A DNA stretch of 64,000 nucleotides, taken from the NCBI GenBank assembly GCA_016801885.1, contig CM028888.1, positions 4,138,501 to 4,202,500 on the forward strand, in the 5' to 3' direction. The position numbers and the translations under genes were made by a program. Below are positions 36,291 to 49,015 of the stretch, piece after piece (within the stretch, counting starts at the first letter, position 1; the number at the start of each line of letters is the position of its first letter). The notes under the pieces were generated by a model that saw only the letters and a program-made list of their open reading frames with translations, did not search any database and was not told where the DNA came from. The DNA is from Toxotes chatareus (lineage: Eukaryota; Chordata; Actinopteri; Toxotidae).

Positions 36291-36916
36291 GTGCTCCAGG
36301 GCCTTTAAAAGGGGTCATTTAGTTACAGGTGCAGCTTTCCTCAAAACGAGCAACACGCTGAATTTTAGCAGTGGCAAAAGACTTTCTTCACAGTTTCTCA
36401 TTTCTGACAGATTATCACAGAAAGAACCAGCATCAATATTTAATTCGATGCCACTGCTGCCTCCACAGCAGACACCAAACAAATAATATTTGAGCATTAT
36501 TGTCAGTAAATTTGTGATGGAGGGATCTGGTCTTATTCATAAAAAATACTGCCTGCCAGCTTCAACGGATCTTATCCAGCGGAAAGGAAATGATAAAGTA
36601 AAATGTCTTCCTTATTGTGCAGCGGGAGCCAAAATGGGATATTTCTGTTTGCAGTCTTCCACGATCAGTCTATATAATCTATATCACTAAGCCAGACACT
36701 TTTCTTTTTTTGCATTGTCCAAACTTGCCTGATTACAGGATTTTGGTTGTTATTCTATCTATTTCCAAAACAAAGATTTTCGTTAACAAACGAAAACTAG
36801 AGGGAGAGGAACAGCTCTTTTATTCTTTCACATCGTAGCTCACAGGCATTTACCTGTCTGGAGGTTTCATTGGGAGAAAAAGGCATTTTTCATAACTGAA
36901 TTCTGCTGTAAAAGTC

Positions 36917-37045
36917 TCCTTAAAGGATAACTCTGGTTTATAACAGCATCAGACTTATTTTGGTAGTTTTTGTAATCATTTCTATCAGTTATAATAACAC
37001 ATTAAAGTATTCGTCAAGATCTGGGAGCACGGTAACGTTGCATTA
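36917..37045 (+). repeat. Possible teleost interspersed repeat fragment
   Basis: It begins CCTTAAAGGATAACTCTGG and continues with TTATTTTGGTAGTTTTTGTAA, a combination I associate with a common repeat of spiny-rayed fishes. There is no second copy in this window to compare, so the call rests on memory alone. Confidence 0.35.
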
Positions 37046-37053
37046 GGGCAAGA

Positions 37054-37095
37054 AACAACAACAACAACAATAATAATAATAATAATAATAATAAT
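37054..37095 (+). repeat. Compound (CAA)n(TAA)n microsatellite
   Basis: About five CAA units pass directly into about eight TAA units. The shared AA suggests the TAA part grew from the CAA part by point change and slippage. Confidence 0.92.
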
Positions 37096-38379
37096 ATTCC
37101 TCACTGCTGAGGAAAAGTTGTGTTTCAGCAACTGTGGCAAGTGCAGTTGTTCAAAGTCAAATCAGGAGCTTCCTTTATAAAGTTCTGGTTGTTCACAACA
37201 GAAAGTTTGGGTAATTATTACACTATTGCTCTTCGCTTTGTTTGTTTAAAACCTGTGTTTTCATCTGACTGCTCATATTTCTGGCTGTCTGGCTTATTTT
37301 TAACAATTCTGTGATGTTTCCAGATCTCAGCAATTAATTTGATGAGTACATAAACAACTGTTACTACCGATAGGAAAGATGGCCAAAACTTTGAGAATCA
37401 AGCAACGTAATCACCCTGAGGAGCCTCAGGGAGGAGCAGCTCTGTATCATCTGAGCTGAACCTGTGAAAAAACAAAGAAAAAACACCCCCCAAAAAAATA
37501 CCCCACCAAAAAACAAAACACTTGTCGCCACGTGTTTCCATGCATGTCATCCAGCTCATTATCTTTGGAGATGCCAGTCCTTGACAGATTTGAGCTTGCT
37601 CCTTCTCTGGCTCTCTATGCTGAATAGATAGATGAGGCTCCTGAATTTGCACCCAATCTGCTAAAAGACCTCAGATTCATTAATACATGCTGCCCTTATC
37701 TCAAACTGGTTTATCACGTTATTGCACTGCTACATGTACATACTGTCTTATTTATTCCTTATGTCTATATATTCAGTATCCACTGCCATTCTTGTTTGCA
37801 CATTTTGTCTTGCCCCTCAATGTAATTACCCTTGTTCCAATTCTATTGCTGATGATGCTGCTGTAACATCACAATTTCCCTTTAGGATAAAAAAAAAGTT
37901 TGAGGTCAGGGAGTTAATGTTCAGGTCCATCTTTGGACATTGTCTTTTGTGTTTCTAAATATACTTGTATACTGACAAACTGTTTTTGTACTTATTGTAC
38001 ACATTAACATATTGTATTCAAGATGTGTGCATGTTTTTGATACTATTAGAAAGTTTATTCAGAGTTTTTAAATGTTTTTTTATTCTGTTTCTTTCTTTTT
38101 TTATTGGGGCTCTTTTCTTTTATGAAAAACTGCAGCACTCAAAAAATCCCATGGATTTTGAGCTTTAATGTGGGTTTACAAGAGACGTAGATTGCAGAAT
38201 TCTACATATTGTGTTGTCTTGTTCTTTCCCGAAGAGAATCTTATGAAATGTTACACTAAAAACTACAAACATAAAGATTTTACCTCTAAGTATTGCTGGT
38301 TCTTTTTCCTCTGAGTCACTAAAGACTCTTCAAAAGTTCTTTTAATCAAATAATTATCAACACTTATGGGGCAGAAAGA

Positions 38380-38720
38380 TATTTAGTGAGGAACGGGAAG
38401 ACAGGCAAACCACCCCTGGAGTCTCATCTGTGCATATGATCCTCACTGGCCAATGAAAGGGTAAGTATCACAGGACAGTAATGGTCAGTGAGGCTTGGCC
38501 CTGGAGAGGAAAACGCCTGCCAGATTGCAATCCCTCACCTTGATGCACAAATGGCTTTGCACACCAGGCCGGACCCTCCCATCCTCCAACCACACACCGG
38601 AAATGAGTGATGAGTCTCCAGTTAAGATCTGCGGGAGGCCTGGGATTGAACAGAACTGCATTTTGTCACGCTAACACCAGAGGGGACATTTGAAACAGGA
38701 TGACACCTCATGAATATCAA
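38380..38720. other. Candidate conserved non-coding element
   Basis: About 340 bases of complex sequence, more GC-rich than its flanks, with CCAATGAAAGGG (CCAAT box) and GATTGCAATCCC (C/EBP-like dyad GATTGCAATC). No simple repeats and no coding signature. Inference only. Confidence 0.3.
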
Positions 38721-39224
38721 ACGGCACCCTGCTTTTTAGCGTGACACACTTCACACTTCCTGGAATTAATTATCAGTGGATAATGTGGCAGCGACGTGGC
38801 CGACCACCGTTCCAAGTTTTCAAGGTGTTCTGAAAAACTTTTTGATGTTAGTGAGGTTGGACAATGAGAAGAACATTTCTCAAATTCCAGAGTTAACAAG
38901 CGCCTCAAACGGATCCACAGCACAGTGATCAAATGGAACAAAAATAACAAATGTGTCATCACAATTACCAGGGCTGGGCTTCCATGAAAAGCTACTACTT
39001 ACGACAATATACTGTTTCTCAGTATCATACGTGCAGTGTTTTATGTTTCATGGACGGTCGCTTTATTCTCTGTGTCCTGAGGAAACTTTGCTCCGGCACA
39101 AAGATGAGTTGATTAACTTCCAGAATGGATAGAGTCACACTTCCAGCATGTTGGCTGAGGAGCATCCCTGGACTCCATTCCTCAATTCTACTGTGTAGCC
39201 TGTGTATTAGCCAACTTCATTAAT

Positions 39225-39240
39225 AAAAAAAAAAAAAAAA
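39225..39240 (+). repeat. Poly-A tract (16)
   Basis: Sixteen A preceded by TTAAT. It could be an old retroposon tail; no body is recognised. Confidence 0.9.
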
Positions 39241-39314
39241 GGCGTTAGAAGAGAGCAGGAGAGAGTCACACCCTGGCCACTTCATCACAGCATGAGGAGA
39301 GGAATGGCTTGTGT

Positions 39315-39316
<2 letters not shown>

Positions 39317-39353
<37 letters not shown>

Positions 39354-39358
39354 TGTGT
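39317..39358 (+). repeat. (GT)n microsatellite
   Basis: About 17 pure GT units with one late interruption (ACGT). Confidence 0.93.
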
Positions 39359-39533
39359 GGTTGTCTATGTATGTGTCCCTGCCTGCTTCAAAGGCAGCCT
39401 CTTGGACAAGATCAGCACTGTGACCCTGTTCCAAGCCTATCAACAGGCTGTAGGTTGGCAGGATTGTGGAGTGGAGACGAGCCTTTAATCTGGGACAGAT
39501 GAGCGAGAAACACAGTAAAATAGACACAGAGAG

Positions 39534-39534
<1 letters not shown>

Positions 39535-39570
<36 letters not shown>
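39535..39570 (+). repeat. (GA)n microsatellite
   Basis: About 17 GA units, lying 180 bases from a GT array. Pure-purine strand. Confidence 0.93.
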
Positions 39571-39573
<3 letters not shown>

Positions 39574-40201
39574 ATGGCTACGGGGTTTCAGAGAACCTGT
39601 CGAGTGAGGCTGGAGTCTGGCCAACAGAGGTGAGCTAGGTATCACAAGATGCTTTTGCATGTAAAAATATAGTAACACATATATATTATGTATACCATAA
39701 ATTCTCAGATAGTTCTTCATCTGCAAATCATCCCTTTATTTGAAGCAGAAAGACCATTAACTGACTGATTATCTTATTACAGTTTAGACTAATGTGCATT
39801 CCCATAACACTGATTCCATCACTTTATTTTTATAAGCATCCAGAGTAGCAGAAATAAAGAATTTAGAATTTACAGCTCAAAGAAGCTATTATAGTTCCAT
39901 ATGAAATGTAACGCAGGGTATAAACACATACACACAGGCAAGAGTGTTTTTTTGTGGCAGGCTTTGCCAGGGTTGCTGGCCTCCCAATGAGAAGCCTGCT
40001 GGGAGGGAAGAAGAGACCAGACATGCCTGGTCGACAGACACAGATGCCGAGGGGCGAGGGGACATGGTGTGATATGTTGAGAGCAGAAGTAAGAAAAAAT
40101 TCAGAGATAAGAATGAAAGTGTATCAAGAATAAAGACAGATTTATAACAAAGTGGTGAAGAAGTGAGGAGGAAGGAAGGCAAGTCAGTGGTATGGATGTG
40201 C

Positions 40202-40222
40202 TGTGTGTGTGTGTGTGTGTGT
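40202..40222 (+). repeat. (TG)n microsatellite
   Basis: Ten pure TG units. Confidence 0.9.
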
Positions 40223-40393
40223 TATGACAGAACGAAAATAGGGATAAATGGAGAAGCAACAAGCCTCCTCTGCCTCAGAAATCGTGACTGCCTGTGCTCT
40301 GTGTGAATGTGTGTGACATATTGTATGTATAATGAACAATAACCAACCGTAACTCACACACCATCTATATTAAGACAGGAAAATGAAAAGCAA

Positions 40394-40417
40394 TCACACA
40401 CACACACCTACACACAC

Positions 40418-40450
<33 letters not shown>
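40394..40450 (+). repeat. (CA)n microsatellite
   Basis: CA units with two early CTA interruptions and then about 14 pure CA units. Together with the tracts at 39317, 39535 and 40202 this makes a microsatellite cluster within 1.1 kb. Confidence 0.93.
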
Positions 40451-40451
<1 letters not shown>

Positions 40452-40629
40452 CCACTGCATTTTTGGTGACAGGTTAGAGAGAGAGATGCAGATTGCTGAA
40501 AACATGTTTTCATAAATTAATATCTTTGCATTTGAAAGTAAACATAACATAATAATGATATAAATAATGATATAATGTTAACTATTCATTTAAATGGGAA
40601 ATAGGTACATTTTTTTGTGTGTCCCTGTT

Positions 40630-40722
40630 CAGGATTCTGCTCAGGTTCATGCCTATGATGTTTACATTTCTGCTTTGGCTTTGTGGTAACTGGTTTTAAT
40701 GTTGTGACTGATCAGTGTATAT
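40630..40722 (+). mobile_element. 3' end of a second Tc1-like family
   Basis: The last 37 bases, GGTTTTAATGTTGTGACTG then ATCAGTGTA, match the terminal inverted repeat of a Tc1-like family known from fishes, with TA at the edge. Upstream, GGTTCATGCCTATGATG and CTGCTTTGGCTTTGTGG fit a badly decayed copy of the transposase C-terminus (the stretch around the family's SMPRR motif). The rest of the element is not recognisable in the 300 bases upstream. It is a truncated fossil with no coding capacity. Confidence 0.6.
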
Positions 40723-41735
40723 TTACAAATGTGTTGTGTAAAGTGTTCACACTGCACTTATGTATTCTAACCTCACAGGTATGTGTTGTGCATACCAAAA
40801 ACATCTCCCATGGGTGATGAGGGAGGTGGAAACTATCATGTTTAAAGGATATTCTCTTTTCTTTCTGAGCTTTATATGAGAAAATTGATATCAGTCTCAA
40901 AGTAGAGCACTCGGGTTGGGAGCAGGCTTGGAGGACAACGCTAATCTGACTCAACATGAAAAGCAAAACACCAATCAACACCTCTGGAGCTCAGAAAAAA
41001 CACACCGTGTATCTCCTTTGTTTGATCCTTTCAGAGACAGAAGTTGTGGATGGAGAAACCGTTGCTGTGTTGCACTGACTGAATGCATCTAAAACTGTTG
41101 AGGGTAAAATATACAACGACTGCAAACCAGTATAGATTAAGTGAGACTTCAGTGATAGAGGATCATTGTAAAACCTTGATGAAAGGTTTGATCTATGTAC
41201 CTGTTTGACATTCTATCAGGACAGTAATGACCCTCCTCTGAAGATGGACTACTGGTCAGTGTGATTTAAAGGATTTAGTGCAGTTTATTTGACTTTGGAT
41301 TTATTGTGCAATATAGAGACCTACAGTGGTCGTCTTTACAGCATGTGACATGTAGACTGGATACCTTATCAACTATGGATGAGTGTAATACTCTGTATGG
41401 AGTGTGCCGCACCTTCTCAATACTATAATTGGATGATGATAAATCAGGGGTTTCATTCTACCAAAGGCTATTTTGGCTGCTTGACTTCTTCATAATAGAG
41501 TCATTTTTCAAAAGGACCATGGAACAAGGATATGTCTATTTAGGAAGGACCAGGGGCATTAGCAGTAAACAAATGTGATGGAATAACAGGCTGCCTCAGT
41601 CAGTAACACTGAATAGTCAGTTCTTTCATTTCCCCCCCACATGCTTCACTCTTTGTACTGTAATTGAGGTAAATGCCATTATTTCTAGCTTTTTTCATCA
41701 CAGCATGGAGAGAGGAAGAGGAAGCTTATTTTTGT

Positions 41736-41754
41736 AAAAAAAAAAAAAAAAAAA
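41736..41754 (+). repeat. Poly-A tract (19)
   Basis: Uninterrupted run of 19 A. Not attached to a recognised retroposon. Confidence 0.9.
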
Positions 41755-43349
41755 CTAAACCTGCTTCCAAAATAGGAAATCCACCTGTGAACATGGAAGT
41801 GACATATTTTCAAAAACACCATGAGTGTCAGGTATTATGAACACTGAAGTATTTAAACCTGGGGTCACCAATCCGACACTTGGCACTGATCTTTGTGGAG
41901 TTCTGAGTAAACTGCGAAGCATTGCAGTTGAAAGATAATTTGCTTATTTTCTACAACGCATATTAGAACTGTTCTGACGTGTTAGGTCAAGCAATTACTT
42001 CCTGCTGATATCAGTTCACCTTTAAAGCTTTGCACAGGGGAATCACATGCAGTTCACATATATCTCTGCACACTACAACTTTTTCGCTGTTTTCAGCAGA
42101 TCGGTTTTAATATTACACAGGGGAAAGCTGAAAGAAGGGACAGCAGCACCGAGTTGTTAGATGAGGATCTGCAGGCTTTTTCTGCTGTTTGTCAGAACCA
42201 GCACAGCTCCAACACTCCTCGCTTTCGCTGACCTGTTGCCAGTCTAACTAAAAAGTTAAGCCAAGACACAAGACACTCAGCACAGTGCTGCAGAACACAC
42301 TTTACCAACCTTCCTGGTCTTGCAAAGTGCTGTGGATTATGGATTAAATGTAAATGTGATGATCCATAATGCAGCTCATGTTCTGCTTATGTACCTAAAC
42401 ACAGTTCCTTCTTTCCCAAATTTAGTTTAATTACACATCTAAATCTCTAACAATGCAGTGGCTCAGTCTCTGGAATTGAAGTGAAACTGAAAGCAAAAAA
42501 GAAGCATTCGAATTCAGACTGACAACAGCACCACTTGTGTCACTGCACTGACTCACTGTATAGACCGATTTACTTATAATATGCCGCCATTTGCTTTGTC
42601 TCAGAGAAAAGGTAGTGAGTCAGTACAGACTCTAATGAACTAGAATGTAGCCGCTGATTAGGTTTATGATTTAATGCACTTTGGGGACATGAGTCAATAA
42701 GCCTTCTCACACAGCACTTAGCCCTGGGCTAAGATTCACATTATGCCCCCAAAACAATGCCCAGTGTGGCTTACAGTCATGTGACACAACACCTGGAATG
42801 CTGCTTATTATAACCACTAACTGCGCCAGTGGTTAAAGAGAGAAACAATATTTCAGGACACTAGATTTTTTTTTTATTTTACATTGTTAGCACTGCTTAC
42901 AAAAATTTGCTACTCCGTCAGTCAAACTACAGCCCAAAGGTTATTATAACGGTGCCCTTTCCTCATTCATTCAACTCTTATCATATCGGTGTCAAATGTA
43001 TTCTTGCAGTCTCCCAGTGCAAAACTTGCATCAGAATGGAAATCTAGTAATGTTTCTCTCTAAGTGGATAGCAATGTCATTATTTCAAGTTAATCAATAA
43101 GCTGGAGGCTTAGTCACATGAATAAATAAACCATCACCCACACAGCACTTAATTTGTGCTATGCATTGTTTGCAAAACAAAGCAGCAACATCAATCAAAT
43201 GTCAATCAAGCCAGCAAGATTCCAGGTGCACTGACGCAACCGGTGAAAATATTGGTAGAGAGTGAGTTAGCAACCTGAAACACCGGAACGAATAAACAAG
43301 TCGGAGAAGCTAGCGGGAGCTTTAAATGCAACTAGTAATTTCATAACAT
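41755..43349. other. Gene-free non-coding DNA
   Basis: Almost no open frames in either strand. Part of 42060-42260 has the texture of an interspersed repeat, but I cannot name it. Nothing else is recognisable. Confidence 0.6.
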
Positions 43350-43920
43350 CAAAATTATAATCCAATCCTTAAAACTGCACTAATCAATATTCTTCTTTCA
43401 AAAGTAGATCAAACATCTATGTCTGCTGTCAAAGGAAGACACTAATCTACAAGAGCTCTGCTGATCTTTTTAGCTCACTGCCTTGATATCTCAGCCTGCT
43501 AGCTCCACTCTTATCAACCTTGCTTCCAGGAAAACTAGGCAGCTGATTTCGCCGCAAAAGCTCTGATAAACCCACTGTGCTGCCGGTCCAGCACCGAATT
43601 ACAGACAAAAGTTAGAAACGACTTGGTGGACATAGTGGAGCATCTGACATCCAGCTATTTCTCCCATGACATGATGGAGACAAAGCAGAGCTAAAAACAG
43701 AGTGAATATTGGATTTTAATTAATTACGTGGACAGAAATATGGATCCAAGTTAATGCTAATTGTGCTCTGTGTCTCCTGGATGAAGTGTAAGTAAGAGAT
43801 AGTTGGCTAACATGTTTAACAACTGATGAAAAAATGTGAATGTTGTGTTTCAGCTTGTTCCGCTGCCTCAGATGAATGCAGCTTTAAACCATTTGATTAT
43901 ATTCATTCATTACATGAAGA
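43350..43920 (+). repeat. Probable percomorph interspersed repeat, family 3
   Basis: Phrases across this stretch, such as AAAACTGCACTAATCAATATT near 43371, TCAAAGGAAGACACTA near 43427, GCTCTGATAAACCC near 43559, AGAGTGAATATTGGATTTTAA near 43700 and CTCTGTGTCTCCTGGATGAAG near 43767, match a dispersed repeat that I recall from perch-like fish introns and UTRs. It has no long frame and no inverted ends that I can see. It is a single copy in this window, so no internal comparison is possible. Confidence 0.45.
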
Positions 43921-44433
43921 GTTTTTTAAGCATATATTCTACATAATGCAGGAGAAGGCCTTCATGTAGAGCAGAACTAAGCAGATACCCACAAATAATC
44001 TACTTTTAGGAGAGCTTGCCTCTAATGCTTGTGCTCTTTGGGCCCAAAAACATGAGTGCCTGTGTCTGAGGAAGCCTGAAAGAGGGAGACTGTGTCATTC
44101 TTTCTTTCAGAAATTACACTGCCGTGCTTTTTTGCAAGTTCTCCAGACACCAAAAAAGAACACACCAGAAAATGTGTTTTGAAATGGCAACAATTTAAGT
44201 ACCCGAGCAAGTAATGGTTGTGTTAAAAATAAGTAAAATCCTCCTCCTCTACAGGCTGGAAACAAATTGGGATTCCTGCAGGTCTGGGACTGAAAAGGAA
44301 GAGGAGGATGGCAAAGACAAGAGAAGACAGTGAAGAAGAAGGCAGTGAGAGAGGAGCTGCCTGCCACTCATCATCCAAGGGCCAGCAAGCATGGTTGAAG
44401 TCTGCAAGGCATAGGTCACCTGATCCATGTTTA

Positions 44434-44459
44434 ATGTGTGTGTGTGTGTGTGTGTGTGT
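44434..44459 (+). repeat. (TG)n microsatellite
   Basis: About 12 pure TG units after TTAA. A second impure (TG)n patch follows at 44551-44580. Confidence 0.9.
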
Positions 44460-46147
44460 CAGTCTGACCATTGTGGCTCATCTCTGAGCATCACTGCAGG
44501 GGCTGAGGATGTGTCACATCAACCACAGGCCAGTGAGCAAGTCTGTGGAAATGTATGTGTGTGTGTCTGTGTGTGTCTGTGGTGCATGGTGTCCATACAT
44601 CTGTAGGTAGGTAAGGGTGCGTGTTTACAAGATTTACAAGGTTCACAAGTTTGGAGGTTTGCATTTGCACATATCCATGTGTTCCATTTAGAGGATGTAT
44701 AATATTAGACATTTCCTCTAAACTGCGACTGCTCATGACTCGTGTGTGCGCCGTGTGCATTTGCCGTGTTTGTGGTGTGAAACAAAACATGTGGTGAAGT
44801 GTGTGGGGGGGAGCTAACTGTGACAAGACAGCAACTAATCAACTCCCCCACAATGACAGCATCCATCTCAGTGCTGAGGCCAACAAACATCCTCAGTTAT
44901 CTACACAAGTTTACAAGGTTGGTTTTCCTCTTTTAAATCCTCCTTTTTTTAAACCATGTTTGGCATTGGTTTTAAATGCAGTTGCATGAGACTCACATAT
45001 ATAAGGCAGTCTGACAATGACATGCCATCTAGTAAATCATCATTAGTTAAATTCTGACTATTTAATTTCATTGGTCAGTGTATACGGTTAGATTCACATG
45101 TCAAACCCCATTTTTGATCCTGTTCATGACTGGCATGTTGGAACACTGGCCATGTAACGTATCTGCTTTCTGTAATTGCTTTTCCATATAGTCATTTTCA
45201 TCGTTTGTGGTGGAGTCCAGTGGAGTTTCTGGTTTCTTCAATTCTCTGTATCGAAAAACCCATTAAGATGTGTCTAATAATGCTGTTCTCAGTATCAGTG
45301 GATATCACTGATTTACATAAATGACCAACCTATGATTATGCTGTCATACTAGTTGTTTATCAAATTTATTTATCAGAGACAGGGTTGTGTTGAATTTTCA
45401 TATCAGTGGCCCAAGACTTTGGTGTGTATTATTTTTCAATAACTGAACAGGTTGATCATTCCAATATTTTCCAGAAACTTTATTCCTACTCTTTAAAAAA
45501 AAACTTTTCACTGTTTCTTTTATTAACTTTGTTGTAAAATCCAGGGGGGTGAAGCTGTGGTCTAATAACAGCTGAGAAGAACAGCCTCCCAGGAGGAGGC
45601 AGATTAATTTAGACAGTAATGAGGATTTGTCTGAAAATAACGCACACCTCCAGAGCAATCAAAACTGAGAATACTCCAGGGCCATGTTATAAACAATAGG
45701 TAATATTGTCCTTGGTTTAACTGGAGAGTAGCGTCCGGTAATTGTCCTCGATGGAAATGAATATCTTCTGAAACAAAATTATTTAAAATGATGATTTAAA
45801 ATGAATAAAAAAATACAGTTTACTATTTTGATCAATTCAAGTCAGTCAAGAAACAGTATTGGTTTTGAAAGTCATCTATATTGTTGAAATCTAGGAGGGC
45901 ATCGAGAGGTTTTCTGTGACACATCAAATTACTGTGTCCTATAAACTACAGAGAAAAATGTTCACATGCTCATAAGGTGCTTAAGTATTTTTAACTCTGC
46001 TTAAATCATGACTAAGTCAGCCCAGTGCTCATAATTGCCCTGAGCAGACTATATTTTCAATTATTTATTCAGTTCTGCCGCAGGTCCAATCTAATCCTGG
46101 CTAATCTTTGCTAAAGCCATGTCAGCAGCATGTCGAATGTGGTGAGG

Positions 46148-46167
46148 TGTGTGTGTGTGAGTGTGTA
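46148..46167 (+). repeat. Impure (TG)n microsatellite
   Basis: TG units broken by GAG, followed by TATG. Short. Confidence 0.8.
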
Positions 46168-46494
46168 TGTGAGCCTGTGACATGTAGAAGTGAGTGTAAA
46201 CTACACCGGCAATGCTGTGAAACTGTATGTGTCTACGTGTTAATGTGTGTTTGCAGATGTATATGTGCTTTACGACAGCGGCCCGCGCCCACACACATTG
46301 ATGGATGCGTGTGAGTCTGCTTTGTACACACCTCCAAAGCAGGGCTATAAATAATAAATGACCGTCCATGCAGAGACGACGTGGCAGCGTCAGAGAGATT
46401 TAAAAAAAAAAATAAAAAATAGAGTGGCCTTGTTAATACACCTTCACCCAGCCTGCCAGACAGACAGCCAGCCAGCTAACCAGCCTGCTCAGGG

Positions 46495-46625
46495 GACAGA
46501 TAATGGCTGGCTGTGCCATCAGCTAACGTTGCTGCATTATGATGAAGCCCGGTGCTGCAATCACATACTAAAGCATGTAAAAGAGCAATGGCTTTATAAG
46601 TATCTGTTATGTGTAGATAGGCTGA
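46495..46625. other. Candidate conserved non-coding element
   Basis: Complex sequence with TGCATTATGATGAAG (POU/octamer-like core TGCATTAT) near 46532, then CAATCACATACTAAAG and GGCTTTATAAG. The open frame through it (46358-46792) starts in a poly-A region and has no recognisable protein signature. Regulatory character is inferred from texture. Confidence 0.35.
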
Positions 46626-48539
46626 ATAATAAAAAGGTGGGCAGGGGGGAGGGGGGGGGTGTCATTCAGAGCCATCAATGGGTTTTCGATTCCTTCTTTT
46701 TAATTTACAAGAGTACGTGTGGCAGACCGGGGAACTCAAAGTCATCTTATGTAATGAGACCAATTTGTACTAAATGTTTATTGGATCCGTAAGTAGTATC
46801 CTGTGCTAATTTCCCATTCAGCAGTCTGCGCAGAAAATCACAATGGCAAAGGACGAAGAATGTGAATGAGAGGACTCACACAAACTCTATTAAGTGTACC
46901 GCAACTGTTGAAATAATACAGGGCACTGATGCCCTATAATTAATATAACATCAAGCACAAGTTCAACCTTCAACACACGAGTAGGGCATACACCGGCCAA
47001 TCCCCCTGCACACCATGAGATACTGTACATTATAACACCATTTAATGTCTAGGCACTTTTTGACGATGGTTACCATGTGTAAGACACTTGCTGCCTGGTT
47101 TTCTGTGTTTCATCACATGACTGGCTTGTTCATTACGGTACATGGGCAGGTAGGCAGTAGGAATATTTATATTTTCTCTTTGCGGCTGTAAAAAAACCCC
47201 AAAAACTTTTATCAAATCAAATTCATATCAAATGACGCAGAAATTACTATTTTAAAAATATGTAGCAGCATTGTTGAAGCACAAGATAACGATAGGCTCA
47301 TTCAAGGAATTTGCTAATACAGTTAATGCTGTTTGCTGTAAACTGAACAATTTTTTTATTTGCAAAATATTCGATGTAGCCGAAACAAATGATGTTTTGT
47401 AAAAACAAAATGTTCCTAATGAGGGAGATTGCACTCTGAAAGCCGTGAACTCCAGAGTTATCTCAATTGTACAATCACGAAAAAAAAGTTTACTCTGTTC
47501 AGAGAAGGTGAGAAAAACGGTAAGAAACAAGCCAAATTCTAGATCCCTCGCTGCCAAATTCACTTTTAAAATATTCTCGCTAGATTTTAAGAAAGGTTTT
47601 CGTTGCTGTTTTCATTGTTCAGTCAACAGACACTAAAAGCACAGACACATCACAAAAACATTTTTTTTTATGTTTGGCTGAAGTGGAATTTAGCATAATA
47701 CAAAGAGAAGATGTAATGAAGGCTGATCGAAATTAATTTTTCAAGTACACCTTGACACTGCTGTACCTACTTCTAATTCTTCTATTGAAGACAAAACAAT
47801 AATGCTCTGCTACCACTCTACATTACTCCGCCAGAAATAACAGTATGACAAGAGTGCATGGTGCTGCCAGGGTTGTATATAACCACAATGTCCTTTTCTC
47901 TGATTCCAGATAGGAACCCTTGTTGCATGCTACACCACACATGAATCAGGGGAGACCTCTATCTCACAGTTACTTGCGGCCATGATTTATATCATGTTGT
48001 CACATTCTCTTGAACATATTAATAAAGTTAGAGATGGTTTATAGAAACGCACAGATGAAAATAGTAAATAAAATAAATAATACATTAAATAAAAACAGTT
48101 GTTCCAAGTTTTCAGATAGAGCTTTTAACAGAGCTTCAGAGGTCAGCGTGTCAGTGTGTTCAGGCTTTTCTGACACGCAGCCTTTTTACTGGTCAGCTAC
48201 AGGTTTTGTTGAATAAAATCTGCATTGTCACATCATCAGTCAGTCATGATTGAATCGTCTTGGCACTTCACCATAAACAAGGATTTTCCACATAGCTCAC
48301 TTGATACAGCCCAGACATCCATGACATGCCATGTGACACCAAAGCTGACTTGACACTGTATTTCACATGAATGTCTCTTCTAGACAAAATACTACATTCC
48401 CCAAGCGTGGGGCAAGCTGTCAGAGCCATCTCCACCAGTGAAGAAAGATTTCTGCAAGAGTTCAAAGATTGTAATAAGCAGGCTTTCAAATGCAGAAACA
48501 ACTCTGTAAAATAACATCAGGGAAAAAAGGGAAGTGAAA

Positions 48540-48735
48540 CCCAGTGACGTGCATCATTTGGCAAGATGACAGCTCCTTAGTAAAGGGAATTGGCACCGCT
48601 GTTTTAGCGGGCTCCCCGCTGAATGTTATTGGCTCTGCTTCATCTCAGTCGTTGTTGTTCTCAGTCACTTTGAGCCAAATAATTGTCAAAGCTGAGCACC
48701 TTTCAGCCCCTGCAGAGAAGGTTGAACCACCTTGT
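48540..48735. other. Candidate conserved non-coding element
   Basis: Complex, repeat-free sequence with ACGTGCATCATTTGGC, GCGGGCTCCCCGCTG (a short dyad GCGGG-CTC-CCCGC) near 48607, and CCAAATAATTGTC. No domain in the 65-codon frame that crosses it. Inference only. Confidence 0.3.
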
Positions 48736-49004
48736 CAGTAAACAGCAGTGTACTTTGAATATCTAATGTCCCTCTTCAATATAAAGGGAACGCCTCTGAT
48801 TGTGGGTGGCAGCAATAACCAAAACCAAGGCAGGCCCAAATATAGATGAAATTGCTCGTTTCAAATTCAACTGTGGAGAACAGAAATACTCAACACTTAA
48901 CTCTCCTGGTTTTGACAGGTTCTTAGATTGTAATTTAACAGGATTTGTGTGTTTGTGAACGCTTGTTGATCCAACGAGCTCTCATGTACTAGGCTTGGCA
49001 AGAA

Positions 49005-49015
49005 GGGGGGGGGGG
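49005..49015 (+). repeat. Poly-G tract (11)
   Basis: Eleven G on the plus strand, followed by an AACAAAACAAAACA patch. Confidence 0.85.

Larger units (their letters stand above)
32051..36916. other. Gene-free non-coding DNA
   Basis: Open frames are at most about 107 codons (35918-36241, which reads through a CA-rich array). Contents: poly-T runs, CA microsatellites, a purine-rich GGAT minisatellite-like tract at 34040-34195 with a candidate conserved element beside it, and otherwise unrecognised AT-rich sequence. Confidence 0.7.

Noticed and set aside
44107..44471. Two minus-strand frames of 82-86 codons
   Set aside because: Low-complexity composition from purine-rich sequence and a (TG)n array.
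46358..46792. 144-codon plus-strand frame
   Set aside because: Begins beside an A-rich stretch, passes a poly-G-rich run, has no domain and no exon signals.
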